NCBI GenBank assembly: GCA_036558125.1
Contig: DATBGE010000082.1
Coordinates: forward strand, 124,001-188,000
Length of the DNA: 64,000 nt
From: DATBGE01 sp036558125
GTDB taxonomy: Bacteria; Gemmatimonadota; Gemmatimonadetes; Gemmatimonadales; GWC2-71-9
Direction of reading: 5' to 3'
A program made the position numbers and the translations under genes. The first letter of the stretch is position 1, and every line of letters begins with the position of its first letter. Below are positions 39,876 through 48,458 of the stretch, one piece after another. Below the pieces are notes generated by a model. The model did not search any database. It saw nothing but the letters and a program-made list of their open reading frames with translations, and was not told where the DNA came from.

Positions 39876-39945
39876 CCCTCAGGGGCACTCGTATCTTCTA
39901 AGTGACAGATTCCCTAGCGGTTGTACCCTCCCACTCGCCGGTCGG

Positions 39946-42408
39946 ATGAACTTCGAGAAGCTGAAGGAAACGGCCCGGAAATTCGAGCAGAAGGAAGAGT
40001 GGCGACGGGCCATCGATGTTTATCAGCAGGCTATCCGGGAATTCGAGGCGGGGCATGATCCCGCCCCGGACCTCGCGATTTACAACCGCGTGGGAGATCT
40101 CTACCTCAAAGCCAACGAGCCGGGGGCCGCTGTTCAGGCGTACGAAAAAGCTGCCGAGCTTTACAAGGAGCAAGGGTTCTACAACAACGCCATCGCGTTG
40201 TGCGGAAAGATCCTGCGGGTGAATCCGGGACGGATTCAGACTTACCTCACCCTGGCCCACCTCCACGCCCGCAAGAACGTCGTCATTGAAGCCAAGAAAA
40301 ACCTGCTGGAATACCTCGAACGGATGAATGCACTGGGTCAGCTCGACCAGGCGTTCAAAGCCGTGAAGGATTTCGCCGACCAGTTCCCCAGCAACAAGGA
40401 AATTCGTCTCATGCTGAGCGAGCTGCTTCGCGCCTCGGATCGGTTCGAGGAAGCGCGAGAGCAGCTGGAGAAGCTGGCGAGCGACCTCGAGGCGAGGGGC
40501 GACACGCTGGGTGCGCGCAAGACTCTCGCGCGCCTCCATGCTCTGGACGCTGAAGAATCCGACACGACTCCGAAGGCTCCGTCTCGACCCAAGCCCGGCG
40601 AGTTGGTCTTCCTCGACACCGGCGCGGATGCCGCCGGGTCTCCCCGTCGCCCCAGTATCGGGAGGAAGTCTCCGGCCCGCGGTGTGGAATCCACGACCCG
40701 CATCGTCGAGCGGACGCCCTCATTGCCCAAGATGGACATGCCCGACGAGGCGGCGGCCGAGGAGCAACAGATCGGCATCGAAACTTCGAGCCTCAGCGAC
40801 GTTCCGCTCACGCTCGAATCGGTCCAGCCGATCAGCGACGAAGCCCAGATGGAAATGACCCATCTGGAGGTCGCCCAGACTCTCGGGTTCGAAGCCACCA
40901 TCGCGGAGGAGTCTGCGACCGACCAGGTCAAGCCGCTCGATGGGCTGGAGATCGACGCGCCGCTGCCCGATACAGTGGACCTCGAGCTCACGCCCGATCT
41001 CGGGATCGAACGCAATCTCGACGTCGAAGACGAGGTCGAGAACATCACGTCGTCCGAGTTGAACCTGATCGCGCCGGAAGGTCTGGAGGAAACCCCCGAT
41101 CTCACCGACGATCTGGCTCTCGATCTCGAGGAATTGCCCACGGCGGAGGAGTCTGCGGGAGATGAAGGGCTTGGTCTCGACCTGATCGATCCCGATGCGC
41201 CACTCACCTCCATCCCCACTGAAGACCTGCCGCTCGCGGATCTGGGCGCCGAGGAGCCGGCCGGGATGGACGAGACCGGGTCGGAGGTCGACTTCCTCGA
41301 GATCCCGGAGACCCGGCAGCTGACGGTTGCGGAGCTCGAGGACCAAGTCCTCGAGGATCCCGACAACCCGGATACTCACCGCGCTCTCGGCGAGGCGCTG
41401 CTCGCCGCCGGCGAATCTCCTCGAGGGCAGGAGGAACTCGAGCTTGCGCTTTCCGCCTACGAGAACCGGGAGGACTGGGATCATGCCTCGGATCTGGTGA
41501 ACGAACTGATCCGCTTGGATCCGAGCGGCGTGCGCTATCACCAGAAGCGGGTCGAGCTGGCATTCCGTGGCGGTGACCGGACCCGTCTGCTCGACGCCTA
41601 CGTGGAGCTCGGCGACGCGCTGATGCGGGTCGGTGCTCTGGACAAGGCCGTGGCGGTCTATCGGCGAGTAGTGGAACATGATCCGGACAACGGCCGGGCT
41701 CAGGCCGCGCTGGATTCGCTCGCTCCCCCGGAAGAAGCGCCGCCGGTTCACGGTCGCGAAGCGGAGGAGCCGGAGGGCGAGATCGAAATCCAGGAGGCGA
41801 CAGAGGACGAACTGGCCGAGGCGGAAGAGCCCGAGGAGCGCAGGGGCCCTCGCCTGTCGAAGCCGATGTTCGCCCCGAGCAGCGATTTCGTGGATCTCGG
41901 TTCGATGGTTCTCGAAGATGACCGGCCGCGGGATCTCCGCATGCGGGTGGAGGACGAGGAGCCCACCGGAGATGAGCAGAAGGATTTCCAGGAGATGCTC
42001 ACTCAGTTCAAGCGCGGCGTGGACGAGAACATCGGCGCCGAGGATTTCCAGGCCCACTACGACCTCGGCGTCGCCTTCCGGGAAATGGGCCTGCTGGACG
42101 AAGCGATTGCCGAGTTCCAGAAAGCGCTGCGGGCCCCCGAAGGCAGGCTGCGGACCTCCGAAGCACTCGGCACCTCGTTCTTCGACAAGAAGCAGTTCCC
42201 GATAGCCGAGGCCATCCTCCGCCGGGCGGTGGAAAGTCTGGGCGCGAGCGACGAGGAGCAGATTGGCCTGCTGTACTGGCTGGGCCGGGCTCGGGAAGAG
42301 CAGGGCAAGGTCGACACCGCTTTGCCCTGCTATGAGCGAGTGCTGGCGGTCGATATCGGATTCCAGGATGTGGGAAGCAGGATCGCGCGTCTGGCGGGCA
42401 GCCGATGA
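39946..42408 (+). CDS. Long acidic TPR protein
   Basis: An 820-residue protein without a signal peptide. N-terminal TPRs (residues about 10-190, with YNRVGDLYLKANEPGAAVQAYEKAAELYKEQG) are followed by a long, strongly acidic, low-complexity region (about 200-470). More TPRs come after it (TRLLDAYVELGDALMRVGALDKAVAVYRRVVEHDPDN and YDLGVAFREMGLLDEAIAEFQKAL). ATG 39946 begins the first repeat; earlier in-frame codons lie in hutH. It overlaps the polyprenyl synthase gene. It is probably a cytosolic scaffold, and its partner is unknown. Confidence 0.8.
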   Translation: MNFEKLKETARKFEQKEEWRRAIDVYQQAIREFEAGHDPAPDLAIYNRVGDLYLKANEPGAAVQAYEKAAELYKEQGFYNNAIALCGKILRVNPGRIQTYLTLAHLHARKNVVIEAKKNLLEYLERMNALGQLDQAFKAVKDFADQFPSNKEIRLMLSELLRASDRFEEAREQLEKLASDLEARGDTLGARKTLARLHALDAEESDTTPKAPSRPKPGELVFLDTGADAAGSPRRPSIGRKSPARGVESTTRIVERTPSLPKMDMPDEAAAEEQQIGIETSSLSDVPLTLESVQPISDEAQMEMTHLEVAQTLGFEATIAEESATDQVKPLDGLEIDAPLPDTVDLELTPDLGIERNLDVEDEVENITSSELNLIAPEGLEETPDLTDDLALDLEELPTAEESAGDEGLGLDLIDPDAPLTSIPTEDLPLADLGAEEPAGMDETGSEVDFLEIPETRQLTVAELEDQVLEDPDNPDTHRALGEALLAAGESPRGQEELELALSAYENREDWDHASDLVNELIRLDPSGVRYHQKRVELAFRGGDRTRLLDAYVELGDALMRVGALDKAVAVYRRVVEHDPDNGRAQAALDSLAPPEEAPPVHGREAEEPEGEIEIQEATEDELAEAEEPEERRGPRLSKPMFAPSSDFVDLGSMVLEDDRPRDLRMRVEDEEPTGDEQKDFQEMLTQFKRGVDENIGAEDFQAHYDLGVAFREMGLLDEAIAEFQKALRAPEGRLRTSEALGTSFFDKKQFPIAEAILRRAVESLGASDEEQIGLLYWLGRAREEQGKVDTALPCYERVLAVDIGFQDVGSRIARLAGSR

Positions 42409-43394
42409 CCTCGGGAACAGCGCCGGTCACGCTGGCAAGCCTGCAGGCACCGCTCCGCGCGAGGCTGGAGACGGTGCAGCGGGAATTGCGCCGCATCATC
42501 GAGAGCGACTTTGGACTCATCGCCGAGGTCAACGGCCACCTGCTGCAGATGCAGGGAAAGATGTTCCGGCCGACGCTCCTGCTGCTCTCCGAAGAAGCTT
42601 CTTCCGTGCCGGACCCGCGTGCCCCGACCCTGGCGGCGGTAATCGAGCTGATCCACCTCGCGACGCTGGTCCATGACGATTCGGTGGATCACTCGGTGCT
42701 GCGCCGCGGTATGCCGACCATCAACGCCCTGTTCAGCCACCAGATCTCGGTGATCATGGGCGACTACCTTTACTCGCGCGCCGTTGTCGAGCTCACCCGG
42801 CTGGGAGATCTCGAGCCGCTTCGCGTGTTGAGCCGGGTGACCAACGAGATGACCGTCGGCGAAATGCGGCAGCTCATGGCCCTCGAGCCGCTTGCCTTCT
42901 CCGAGGCCGAGTACGATTTGCTGATTCGCTCCAAGACGGCCTCGCTGGTATCGGGAGCCTGTGAGGTCGGAGCTCTCCGGGCGGAGCCGGGGGAGCGGGA
43001 TGCCTTGCGGCGTTTCGGCGAGTATCTCGGGATGGCGTTCCAGGTGATCGACGACCTGCTCGACTATGTCGGCGACAAGTCGGTCACCGGCAAACCATCC
43101 GGATCTGATCTTCGGGAGCACAAGGTGACTCTGCCCCTGATCTTCGCGCTCGAGCGAATGGACTCGGGTGCCCGAAAACAGGTCGAACGACTCATGGCGA
43201 CGCCCGAACCGAGCGATGACCAGATTGCCGACGTCGTTGGCCTGGTCGCGGAAATCGGCGGCCTCGAGTACGCGCGGGAACGTGCCCAGCGATTGGCGGA
43301 GCAGGCCGAGTCGGAGCTCGATGCGCTTCCCGTCGGCCCGGCCCGGGACGCGCTGCGTGCCAGTATCACCTATGTGCTCGACCGCCGCCGCTAA
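42405..43394 (+). CDS. Trans-polyprenyl diphosphate synthase (octaprenyl/heptaprenyl type)
   Basis: A 329-residue polyprenyl synthetase with first aspartate-rich motif DDSVD (near residue 89) and second motif DDLLD (near residue 213), which bind magnesium-diphosphate. It would elongate farnesyl diphosphate to the side chain of menaquinone or ubiquinone. GKMFRPTLLLL is typical of IspB/HepT-like enzymes. The chain length cannot be read reliably here. Both ends overlap neighbours. Confidence 0.9.
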   Translation: MTSGTAPVTLASLQAPLRARLETVQRELRRIIESDFGLIAEVNGHLLQMQGKMFRPTLLLLSEEASSVPDPRAPTLAAVIELIHLATLVHDDSVDHSVLRRGMPTINALFSHQISVIMGDYLYSRAVVELTRLGDLEPLRVLSRVTNEMTVGEMRQLMALEPLAFSEAEYDLLIRSKTASLVSGACEVGALRAEPGERDALRRFGEYLGMAFQVIDDLLDYVGDKSVTGKPSGSDLREHKVTLPLIFALERMDSGARKQVERLMATPEPSDDQIADVVGLVAEIGGLEYARERAQRLAEQAESELDALPVGPARDALRASITYVLDRRR

Positions 43395-43666
43395 TGGCCA
43401 GTGGACCGAGGCGGCCGGGGTTCTATCTTGGCGTGCTCGTCGCCGGATTCATCGTGGGCGGGTTCTTTACCGCGCTCATCAGGGAAGTGGTTCCGGACAG
43501 TGTCGCCAAGACCGTATTCACCGCCACTTGGAGTCCGTCGATCGGGCCAGTGTCGATTGACCTCCTGGTGATTAACTTGACGCTGGGGCCATTGGGGCTC
43601 CATGTGTCGTTTTTGGCGCTGGTTGGCGTGCTGGTGGCCTATCTGATCGCCCGCTCCCTCTTCTAG
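43394..43666 (+). CDS. Small membrane protein, DUF4321-like
   Basis: A 90-residue protein with two predicted membrane helices: residues about 10-30 (YLGVLVAGFIVGGFFTALI) and 68-88 (LHVSFLALVGVLVAYLIAR). The GxxxGG-FF pattern and the C-terminal segment resemble DUF4321 proteins of unknown function. Its ATG overlaps the polyprenyl synthase TAA, and tatA follows 13 bases later, so the three are probably co-transcribed. The function is unknown. Confidence 0.72.
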   Translation: MASGPRRPGFYLGVLVAGFIVGGFFTALIREVVPDSVAKTVFTATWSPSIGPVSIDLLVINLTLGPLGLHVSFLALVGVLVAYLIARSLF

Positions 43667-43679
43667 GGCTGGAGTCACC

Positions 43680-43931
43680 ATGTTCAATAACATCGGTTTC
43701 CCAGAGCTGCTGCTCATCCTCGTGGCTGTGCTACTCCTGTTCGGCGCCAAGCGCCTGCCCGAGATTGGCGCGTCGTTCGGCAAGGGAATCCGTGAGTTCA
43801 AGCGGAGCCTGAGCGACACCAACGACGCCATCACCGGCAACGAACCCGATCGCAATGGCGGGTCGCGCCAGATCGATTCGAAGGTGTCGAACCCGCCGTC
43901 GGGTGGAGATCCCAAGCGCCTCAGCCAGTAA
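43680..43931 (+). CDS. tatA: Twin-arginine translocase subunit TatA/TatE
   Basis: An 83-residue protein with one N-terminal membrane helix (FPELLLILVAVLLLFGAKRLPEIG) followed by an amphipathic helix (SFGKGIREFKRSL) and a polar tail, the full TatA signature. It would polymerise with TatC to pass folded proteins. The ribosome-binding site GGAG is at 43671-43674. TatC is encoded about 7 kb upstream, joined to LptD. No tatB is seen in the window. Confidence 0.93.
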   Translation: MFNNIGFPELLLILVAVLLLFGAKRLPEIGASFGKGIREFKRSLSDTNDAITGNEPDRNGGSRQIDSKVSNPPSGGDPKRLSQ

Positions 43932-43959
43932 GCGATCGTCGTCGCGGCAGCTGAAAAAG

Positions 43960-43984
43960 AAGGCCCCGGGATCTCCGGGGCCTT
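43960..43984. terminator. Bidirectional terminator between tatA and ppiD
   Basis: AAGGCCCCGG (43960-43969) pairs with CCGGGGCCTT (43975-43984) around five bases. An A run lies on the left (CTGAAAAAG) and TTTCTCG on the right, so it can stop both converging transcripts. Confidence 0.9.
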
Positions 43985-44008
43985 TCTCGTCGCCAGATCA
44001 ATCTGCGA

Positions 44009-45862
44009 TCAGAGCTTCTTGCCGGTCTGAGCCGCCTGGGCTGCTTGAGCCGCTTCGGCTTGTGCGTCGGTGGTGAAGATTCGCGCCCGGCGATCGTCCA
44101 CCTTCGCGTTCTCCCGCAACGCAGCGAGATAGCTCCGCACCCGATCCTGCCGGGCCAGCCGAACCTGCTGGATCTTGAAGTTGTTGAGATCCGCCACGTA
44201 GGCCGCGGAATCGGCCTTCACCCGCTTCAAGACCTTGAGGAAGTAGGTGCCTTCATCGGTCTCGATCGGTCCGGCGACCTTGCCAGTGTCCACGCCAAAT
44301 GCCGCGCCGACCAGGATCGCGCTGGGGAACGGAGGATTGACCCGCGAGAAGGGCGGGAACTGCTGGAAGGGCAGGTGGAGCGCCTTGGCTGCCTGCTCGA
44401 GCGTGCTCCCTTCCGACAACCGCTTGCTCATGTCGTTGACGACACTCTTGGCCATCTCCGGCTTCTTGGCGTTGCGCGCCGCGATCTCCACCGCACCGTG
44501 GATCTGGTCGAGAGGTGGCACCCGCTCGGCGTGCAGGCTGTCCAGGCGGAAGAGCATGTAGGCGTAGCTCAGCTCGATAACCCGGCTGGTCTCACCCTGT
44601 TTGGCCTTGAAAGCCCAAACCGATGCTTCGGGGATCACCTGCATCCCGATCATCACCTTGCTGCCGATCTGGGTGGGATTGGCACGGCCGATCTTGAGGC
44701 CCATCACGCGGGAGACCGTGTCCAGCGCGGCCGGATCGAGCCGTTCGGCTCCGAGCGATTCCAGGCTGTCGGCCTGAGCATCGAGATGATCCCGATGATC
44801 GCCGGTGATCTCGATCGGAATCAGTATGTGGCGGCCCTTCGCCTTGTCTCCCGAACGGGAATCGATCTGTATGATATGGTAGCCGAAGCTGGACAGCACC
44901 GGATTGGAAAGCGTGCCGAGCGGCAGGCTGAAGGCGGCCTTTTCGAAGGCCGGATCCATCTGGCCCTTCTTGAACTCCCCGAGATCGCCACCCTTGGCGC
45001 CGCTCACAGTGTCGGCGGACTCCCGCTTGGCTACCTCTGCGAAGGGCGCCCCGTCGTGGATCTCCTTTCGGACCTCCTCGGCGCGCGCCAGGGCCGCGGC
45101 CGAATCGCTCGCGACCGGCAGCCGGGAGATCTGGACATAGCTCAGGAAGGCGGTCGTGGGCTGCTTGAATTGGTCGAGGTGATCGTCGTAGTACTTCTTC
45201 ACCTCGGCCTCGGTCAGCGAAACCGTCGAATCGGGGACCACATCTCGTGGGATGACCGCCGACAACTGCATGGTCACGGTCTCATGGGCGTCCCGGTAGG
45301 ACTGCCATAATGCCGCGTCCGAGAGGTATACGTCAGCGGTCACGACTCTCAGCAGCTTCCCGCGCATGATTTCCTCGCGGTACTGCGCCTCGAGCTGCGG
45401 GATGTACTGCCGGCCGATGCTGGACCCGAGCCACCGCTGGTACTTCGCCAGATCGAACTTCCCCTCGGTCTGGAACTCCGGCACGTTCATGAGTTCCTGG
45501 GGCGGGCTGTTCTTGATCGCCTCGGCGATCTCCTCGGCGTCGGCGCTGATATGGCGGCGCTTGAACTCCGAGCTCATGACCTGTTCCTGAATCAGGTTTT
45601 CCCACACCTGGTTCCGGACTTCTTCGATATCATCGGCTGAGAGCGAGGCGCCGCTCTGGCGCTGGCGGGCGTCGATGGCCTGTTGCAGGATCGCCTGGTA
45701 GGCGTTGACCGGAATCGAGACGCCGTTGATCACCCCGACCGTCGAACGGGACCCGCCGGTGATCTGGCTCCAGTCCACGCTAGTAACGACGAAGATGAAC
45801 ATGAGCAGCGCAAACACGAACGCGGCGATTTTACCACCAACACTGCGGAAGAATTGCATCAT
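44009..45862 (-). CDS. ppiD: Membrane-anchored periplasmic peptidyl-prolyl isomerase (PpiD/SurA family)
   Basis: A protein of about 617 residues with one N-terminal membrane helix (KIAAFVFALLMFIFVVTSV), a SurA-N-like chaperone region, and a parvulin domain (GGDLGEFKKGQMDPAFEKAAF, GYHIIQID) near residues 290-340. A second, degenerate isomerase-like region follows. This is the PpiD layout: a chaperone at the Sec exit that assists outer-membrane proteins. The start codons ATG 45862 and 45859 are adjacent; a TTG/GTG extension to 45895 seems less likely. The tail ends in an alanine/glutamine-rich stretch. Confidence 0.88.
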   Translation of the reverse strand: MMQFFRSVGGKIAAFVFALLMFIFVVTSVDWSQITGGSRSTVGVINGVSIPVNAYQAILQQAIDARQRQSGASLSADDIEEVRNQVWENLIQEQVMSSEFKRRHISADAEEIAEAIKNSPPQELMNVPEFQTEGKFDLAKYQRWLGSSIGRQYIPQLEAQYREEIMRGKLLRVVTADVYLSDAALWQSYRDAHETVTMQLSAVIPRDVVPDSTVSLTEAEVKKYYDDHLDQFKQPTTAFLSYVQISRLPVASDSAAALARAEEVRKEIHDGAPFAEVAKRESADTVSGAKGGDLGEFKKGQMDPAFEKAAFSLPLGTLSNPVLSSFGYHIIQIDSRSGDKAKGRHILIPIEITGDHRDHLDAQADSLESLGAERLDPAALDTVSRVMGLKIGRANPTQIGSKVMIGMQVIPEASVWAFKAKQGETSRVIELSYAYMLFRLDSLHAERVPPLDQIHGAVEIAARNAKKPEMAKSVVNDMSKRLSEGSTLEQAAKALHLPFQQFPPFSRVNPPFPSAILVGAAFGVDTGKVAGPIETDEGTYFLKVLKRVKADSAAYVADLNNFKIQQVRLARQDRVRSYLAALRENAKVDDRRARIFTTDAQAEAAQAAQAAQTGKKL

Positions 45863-45964
45863 ACGGCGGTAACCTGTTCCAGTGGGCCGAGGCAACCCGA
45901 AAAAAGAGGGGTAAGTCTACGCCGGAGCACCCCGAATCTCAAGCCGGAGGCGCCCCTCCAAGAG

Positions 45965-45993
45965 TTGACAGCCCGCCAGCGGATTGCTAATGT
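45965..45993 (+). promoter_or_regulatory. Consensus-like sigma-70 promoter
   Basis: TTGACA (45965-45970), a 17-bp spacer and TAATGT (45988-45993) preceded by TGC form a near-consensus promoter with an extended -10. It drives the TPR gene at 46033 with an untranslated leader of roughly 30 bases. It is the clearest promoter in the window. Confidence 0.8.
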
Positions 45994-46032
45994 TTGTTCA
46001 ATTCCCACAACAACTTAGGCATAGGGCCCCGG

Positions 46033-48021
46033 ATGGCTTACACCAGCGAGATCGACAAGCTCGAGCGCCGTTGGAAAGAGAATCCGCAGGGGACCGTTTT
46101 CGCGCCGCTGGCGGAAGTCTACCGCAAGGACGGGCAGCTGGAACGGGCCCGTGAGGTGCTCCGGCAGGGCCTGGTAAACAATCCCGACCACATTCCCGGA
46201 AACATCGTTCTTGGCCGCTGCTGCCTCGACATGGGGGACGACGGCGGCGCTGAGGCGGCGTTCTCGCATGTGCTGGAGCTGGATCCGGAGAATGTTATTG
46301 CGCTGAAGGCACTGGGAGAGATCACCGAGCGGCAAGGACGGCTGGCGGAGGCATCTCAATGGCTGGGGCGCCTGATGCAGGTCGATCCCACCAACGAGGA
46401 CGCCCGGGAACAGCTGAAGCGGGTCGAATCGGTACAGCAACAGGCAGCTCTCGTCATGTCTGCCGAGCCGATTGCCGAGATGTCCCCGGCTGAGGAACCG
46501 GTGCTTCAGAATGCAGCCCTCGACGAACCGGTTCCCGAGCCGATTGAGCCGGCGTCGGCCAAGACCAGAGAACTGACCCCGCCGGAGCCGCCCCCGGCGT
46601 TCGCTCCGTCGGCGTCGTCGTACCAGGATGACGACACGCTCGTCGTGGAGACCGTTCCCACTCCGACTTTCGATGCGCCGGCCGAGTACTCGCCTCCCGA
46701 GTCCGAATCTTCAATGCCTCTGGAGTCGAGCCATCAGAGCGTTCCCTTCGAGGAGAGTGACCTGCTCCCATCCGCAGAGTTCGGGACCACTGTGCCGGAA
46801 CCTCTGCCGGGCATCGAGACAGTCGAGTTCAACGCGAGAGCCGCGGCGGAAACCGCGTCACTGGCGCCGCTGACGGATCTGCAACGGGGCGACGAATTCA
46901 ACCCGCCAGCCGACCTCGGGATCGAAGTGCTCAGTCATGAAGAGCCTGCTCCAATCGATCTTCGAGCCGCCGATAATTCGGAGTTCCAGCCGGCGGACCA
47001 TTCGAACGAGCTGCTCGACGTGCGACCCTCGACCGCCTCGGAATTCCAGGTTCCGGACGCGTCTTCCGAGCTTGCGCTGTCTGCCGCACCCTCCAATGAG
47101 TTTCAGCCACCCAGCGGAACCGAGGACCTGCTCGGCGCGAGCGGTGGTGGTGGGGAGTATCAGAATGTCTCGGATCCGGCTCGCGATCTCGCGCCGGAAG
47201 ATTCCGCGGCGATGGAAGAGACGGTCATGCTGCCGCCGGTCGATGAGACGCCGCCGGTCGCAGAAGAGGAGGTCGTAGAGGGGGAAGTGATCGACCTCTC
47301 GGCGTCAGCCGCAGCAGTGGAAGAGCGTTCCGACAAACTGCCGCTCATTTTCCCGGACGATGCCGGGCAGGAGCCTCCGCCCCGGAGTCGCCGGATCTCG
47401 CAGCCGGACGAAACCGCGACCGAACCGGAACCGATATTCACCGAGAGCATGGCGGAGGCCTATGCCCGCCAGGGTCTGAACGACCAGGCGCTTCACGTCT
47501 ATCGGCGGTTGGCGGAGCAAATGCCGGGCGATCATCGGATGGAGGCGAAGATCCGGGAGCTCGAATCGCTGCTGGGAGCCGGCAGCGAGCCTGCGACGGC
47601 GCGGTGGCCCGCCTACTCCGCTTCAGTCACCGGTGGAGAATCGGTGGAATCGTTCTTCCACTCCCTCGCTGCCGCCCGTCCCGCGGCAATCGGCGGCCCG
47701 GCCGAACCGGCTTCGCGGCCCAGTGCCGAGCCCCAGGCGGACGATCAATCTCCCGGGGCGCCAACCCGGCCGGCGAACGATGCCTTGTCGCTCAGTGCCA
47801 TCTTCGGCGAAGAAAGCACCCAGCCACCTCCCGCGACCCCGCCCGCTCCGCCGTCGGCATCGACGCCTACGACGGGTCACGCGTTTTCCTTCGATCAGTT
47901 CTTTGGCGGCAAGGACGCTCCCGGGAGCGGATCGCAGTCGTCGGGCCGGACCACCCCACCTTCCGGCCTGGAAGAGGATCTCGACCAGTTCCAGAACTGG
48001 CTGAAGAGTCTCAAGAAGTAA
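46033..48021 (+). CDS. TPR protein with acidic repeat-rich central region
   Basis: A 662-residue protein without a signal peptide. N-terminal TPRs (residues about 5-135: FAPLAEVYRKDGQLERAREVLRQG, ALKALGEITERQGRLAEASQWLG) lead into a long proline- and glutamate-rich region. A degenerate repeat of about 20 residues occurs there (SEFQPADHSNELL, SEFQVPDASSEL, NEFQPPSGTEDLL). Another TPR follows (AEAYARQGLNDQALHVYRRLAEQMP, about residue 475), and the C-terminus ends in DQFQNWLKSLKK. ATG 46033 begins the TPR; it is transcribed from a consensus promoter at 45965 and overlaps aroQ. It is probably a scaffold of unknown pathway. Confidence 0.78.
   Translation: MAYTSEIDKLERRWKENPQGTVFAPLAEVYRKDGQLERAREVLRQGLVNNPDHIPGNIVLGRCCLDMGDDGGAEAAFSHVLELDPENVIALKALGEITERQGRLAEASQWLGRLMQVDPTNEDAREQLKRVESVQQQAALVMSAEPIAEMSPAEEPVLQNAALDEPVPEPIEPASAKTRELTPPEPPPAFAPSASSYQDDDTLVVETVPTPTFDAPAEYSPPESESSMPLESSHQSVPFEESDLLPSAEFGTTVPEPLPGIETVEFNARAAAETASLAPLTDLQRGDEFNPPADLGIEVLSHEEPAPIDLRAADNSEFQPADHSNELLDVRPSTASEFQVPDASSELALSAAPSNEFQPPSGTEDLLGASGGGGEYQNVSDPARDLAPEDSAAMEETVMLPPVDETPPVAEEEVVEGEVIDLSASAAAVEERSDKLPLIFPDDAGQEPPPRSRRISQPDETATEPEPIFTESMAEAYARQGLNDQALHVYRRLAEQMPGDHRMEAKIRELESLLGAGSEPATARWPAYSASVTGGESVESFFHSLAAARPAAIGGPAEPASRPSAEPQADDQSPGAPTRPANDALSLSAIFGEESTQPPPATPPAPPSASTPTTGHAFSFDQFFGGKDAPGSGSQSSGRTTPPSGLEEDLDQFQNWLKSLKK
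46978..47190 (+). repeat. Degenerate ~20-residue coding repeats within the TPR protein
   Basis: Units beginning at 46978, 47038, 47095 and 47152 have periods of 60, 57 and 57 bases. Each starts with an acidic-aromatic-glutamine core (SEFQ, SEFQ, NEFQ, GEYQ) and continues with P and D/E-L. A related start (DEFN) occurs at 46891. Confidence 0.7.
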
Positions 48022-48458
48022 TGCACATCGTTGTTCTCAACGGTCCGAACCTCAATCTGCTGGGTGCGAGAGAGCCGGAACTGTACGGCACGACCACGCT
48101 CGCTGAACTCGAGAAGATGGTGCGGGATGAGGCTGGTCGCCTCGGCGTGTCGATCGAGTGGCACCAGACCAATCACGAGGGAGACTTCGTCGAGGCGGTG
48201 CAGGGGTTAGGGGGGAAGGCGCAGGGCGCGCTGGTGAATGCCGCCGCCTTCACCCACACCAGTCTCGCGATCCGGGACGCATTCCTGTCCGTCAAAGTGC
48301 CGTTCGTGGAAGTGCATCTCTCGAACATTTTTTCCCGCGAACCAGAACGGCGCCATTCCCGGCTGGCGGATCTCGCTCTCGGTATCGTCGCCGGATTCGG
48401 TCCGATGGGATACGTTCTCGCACTGCAGGCACTGGTGGCGCGACTCCGCAGTGGCTGA
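48021..48458 (+). CDS. aroQ: 3-dehydroquinate dehydratase, type II
   Basis: A 145-residue type II dehydroquinase of the shikimate pathway. It begins MHIVVLNGPNLNLLGAREPELYG (active-site arginine and tyrosine) and has WHQTNHEGDFVEAVQ, NAAAFTHTSLAIRDA and EVHLSNIFSREPERRHS, the full family signature. ATG 48021 overlaps the previous stop (TAATG). The last bases overlap the peptidase gene. Other aro genes are not in the window. Confidence 0.96.
   Translation: MHIVVLNGPNLNLLGAREPELYGTTTLAELEKMVRDEAGRLGVSIEWHQTNHEGDFVEAVQGLGGKAQGALVNAAAFTHTSLAIRDAFLSVKVPFVEVHLSNIFSREPERRHSRLADLALGIVAGFGPMGYVLALQALVARLRSG

Noticed and set aside
39646..39945. 100-codon N-terminal extension of the acidic TPR protein
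   Set aside because: It overlaps hutH in another frame and reads as low-complexity sequence; the first TPR starts right after ATG 39946.
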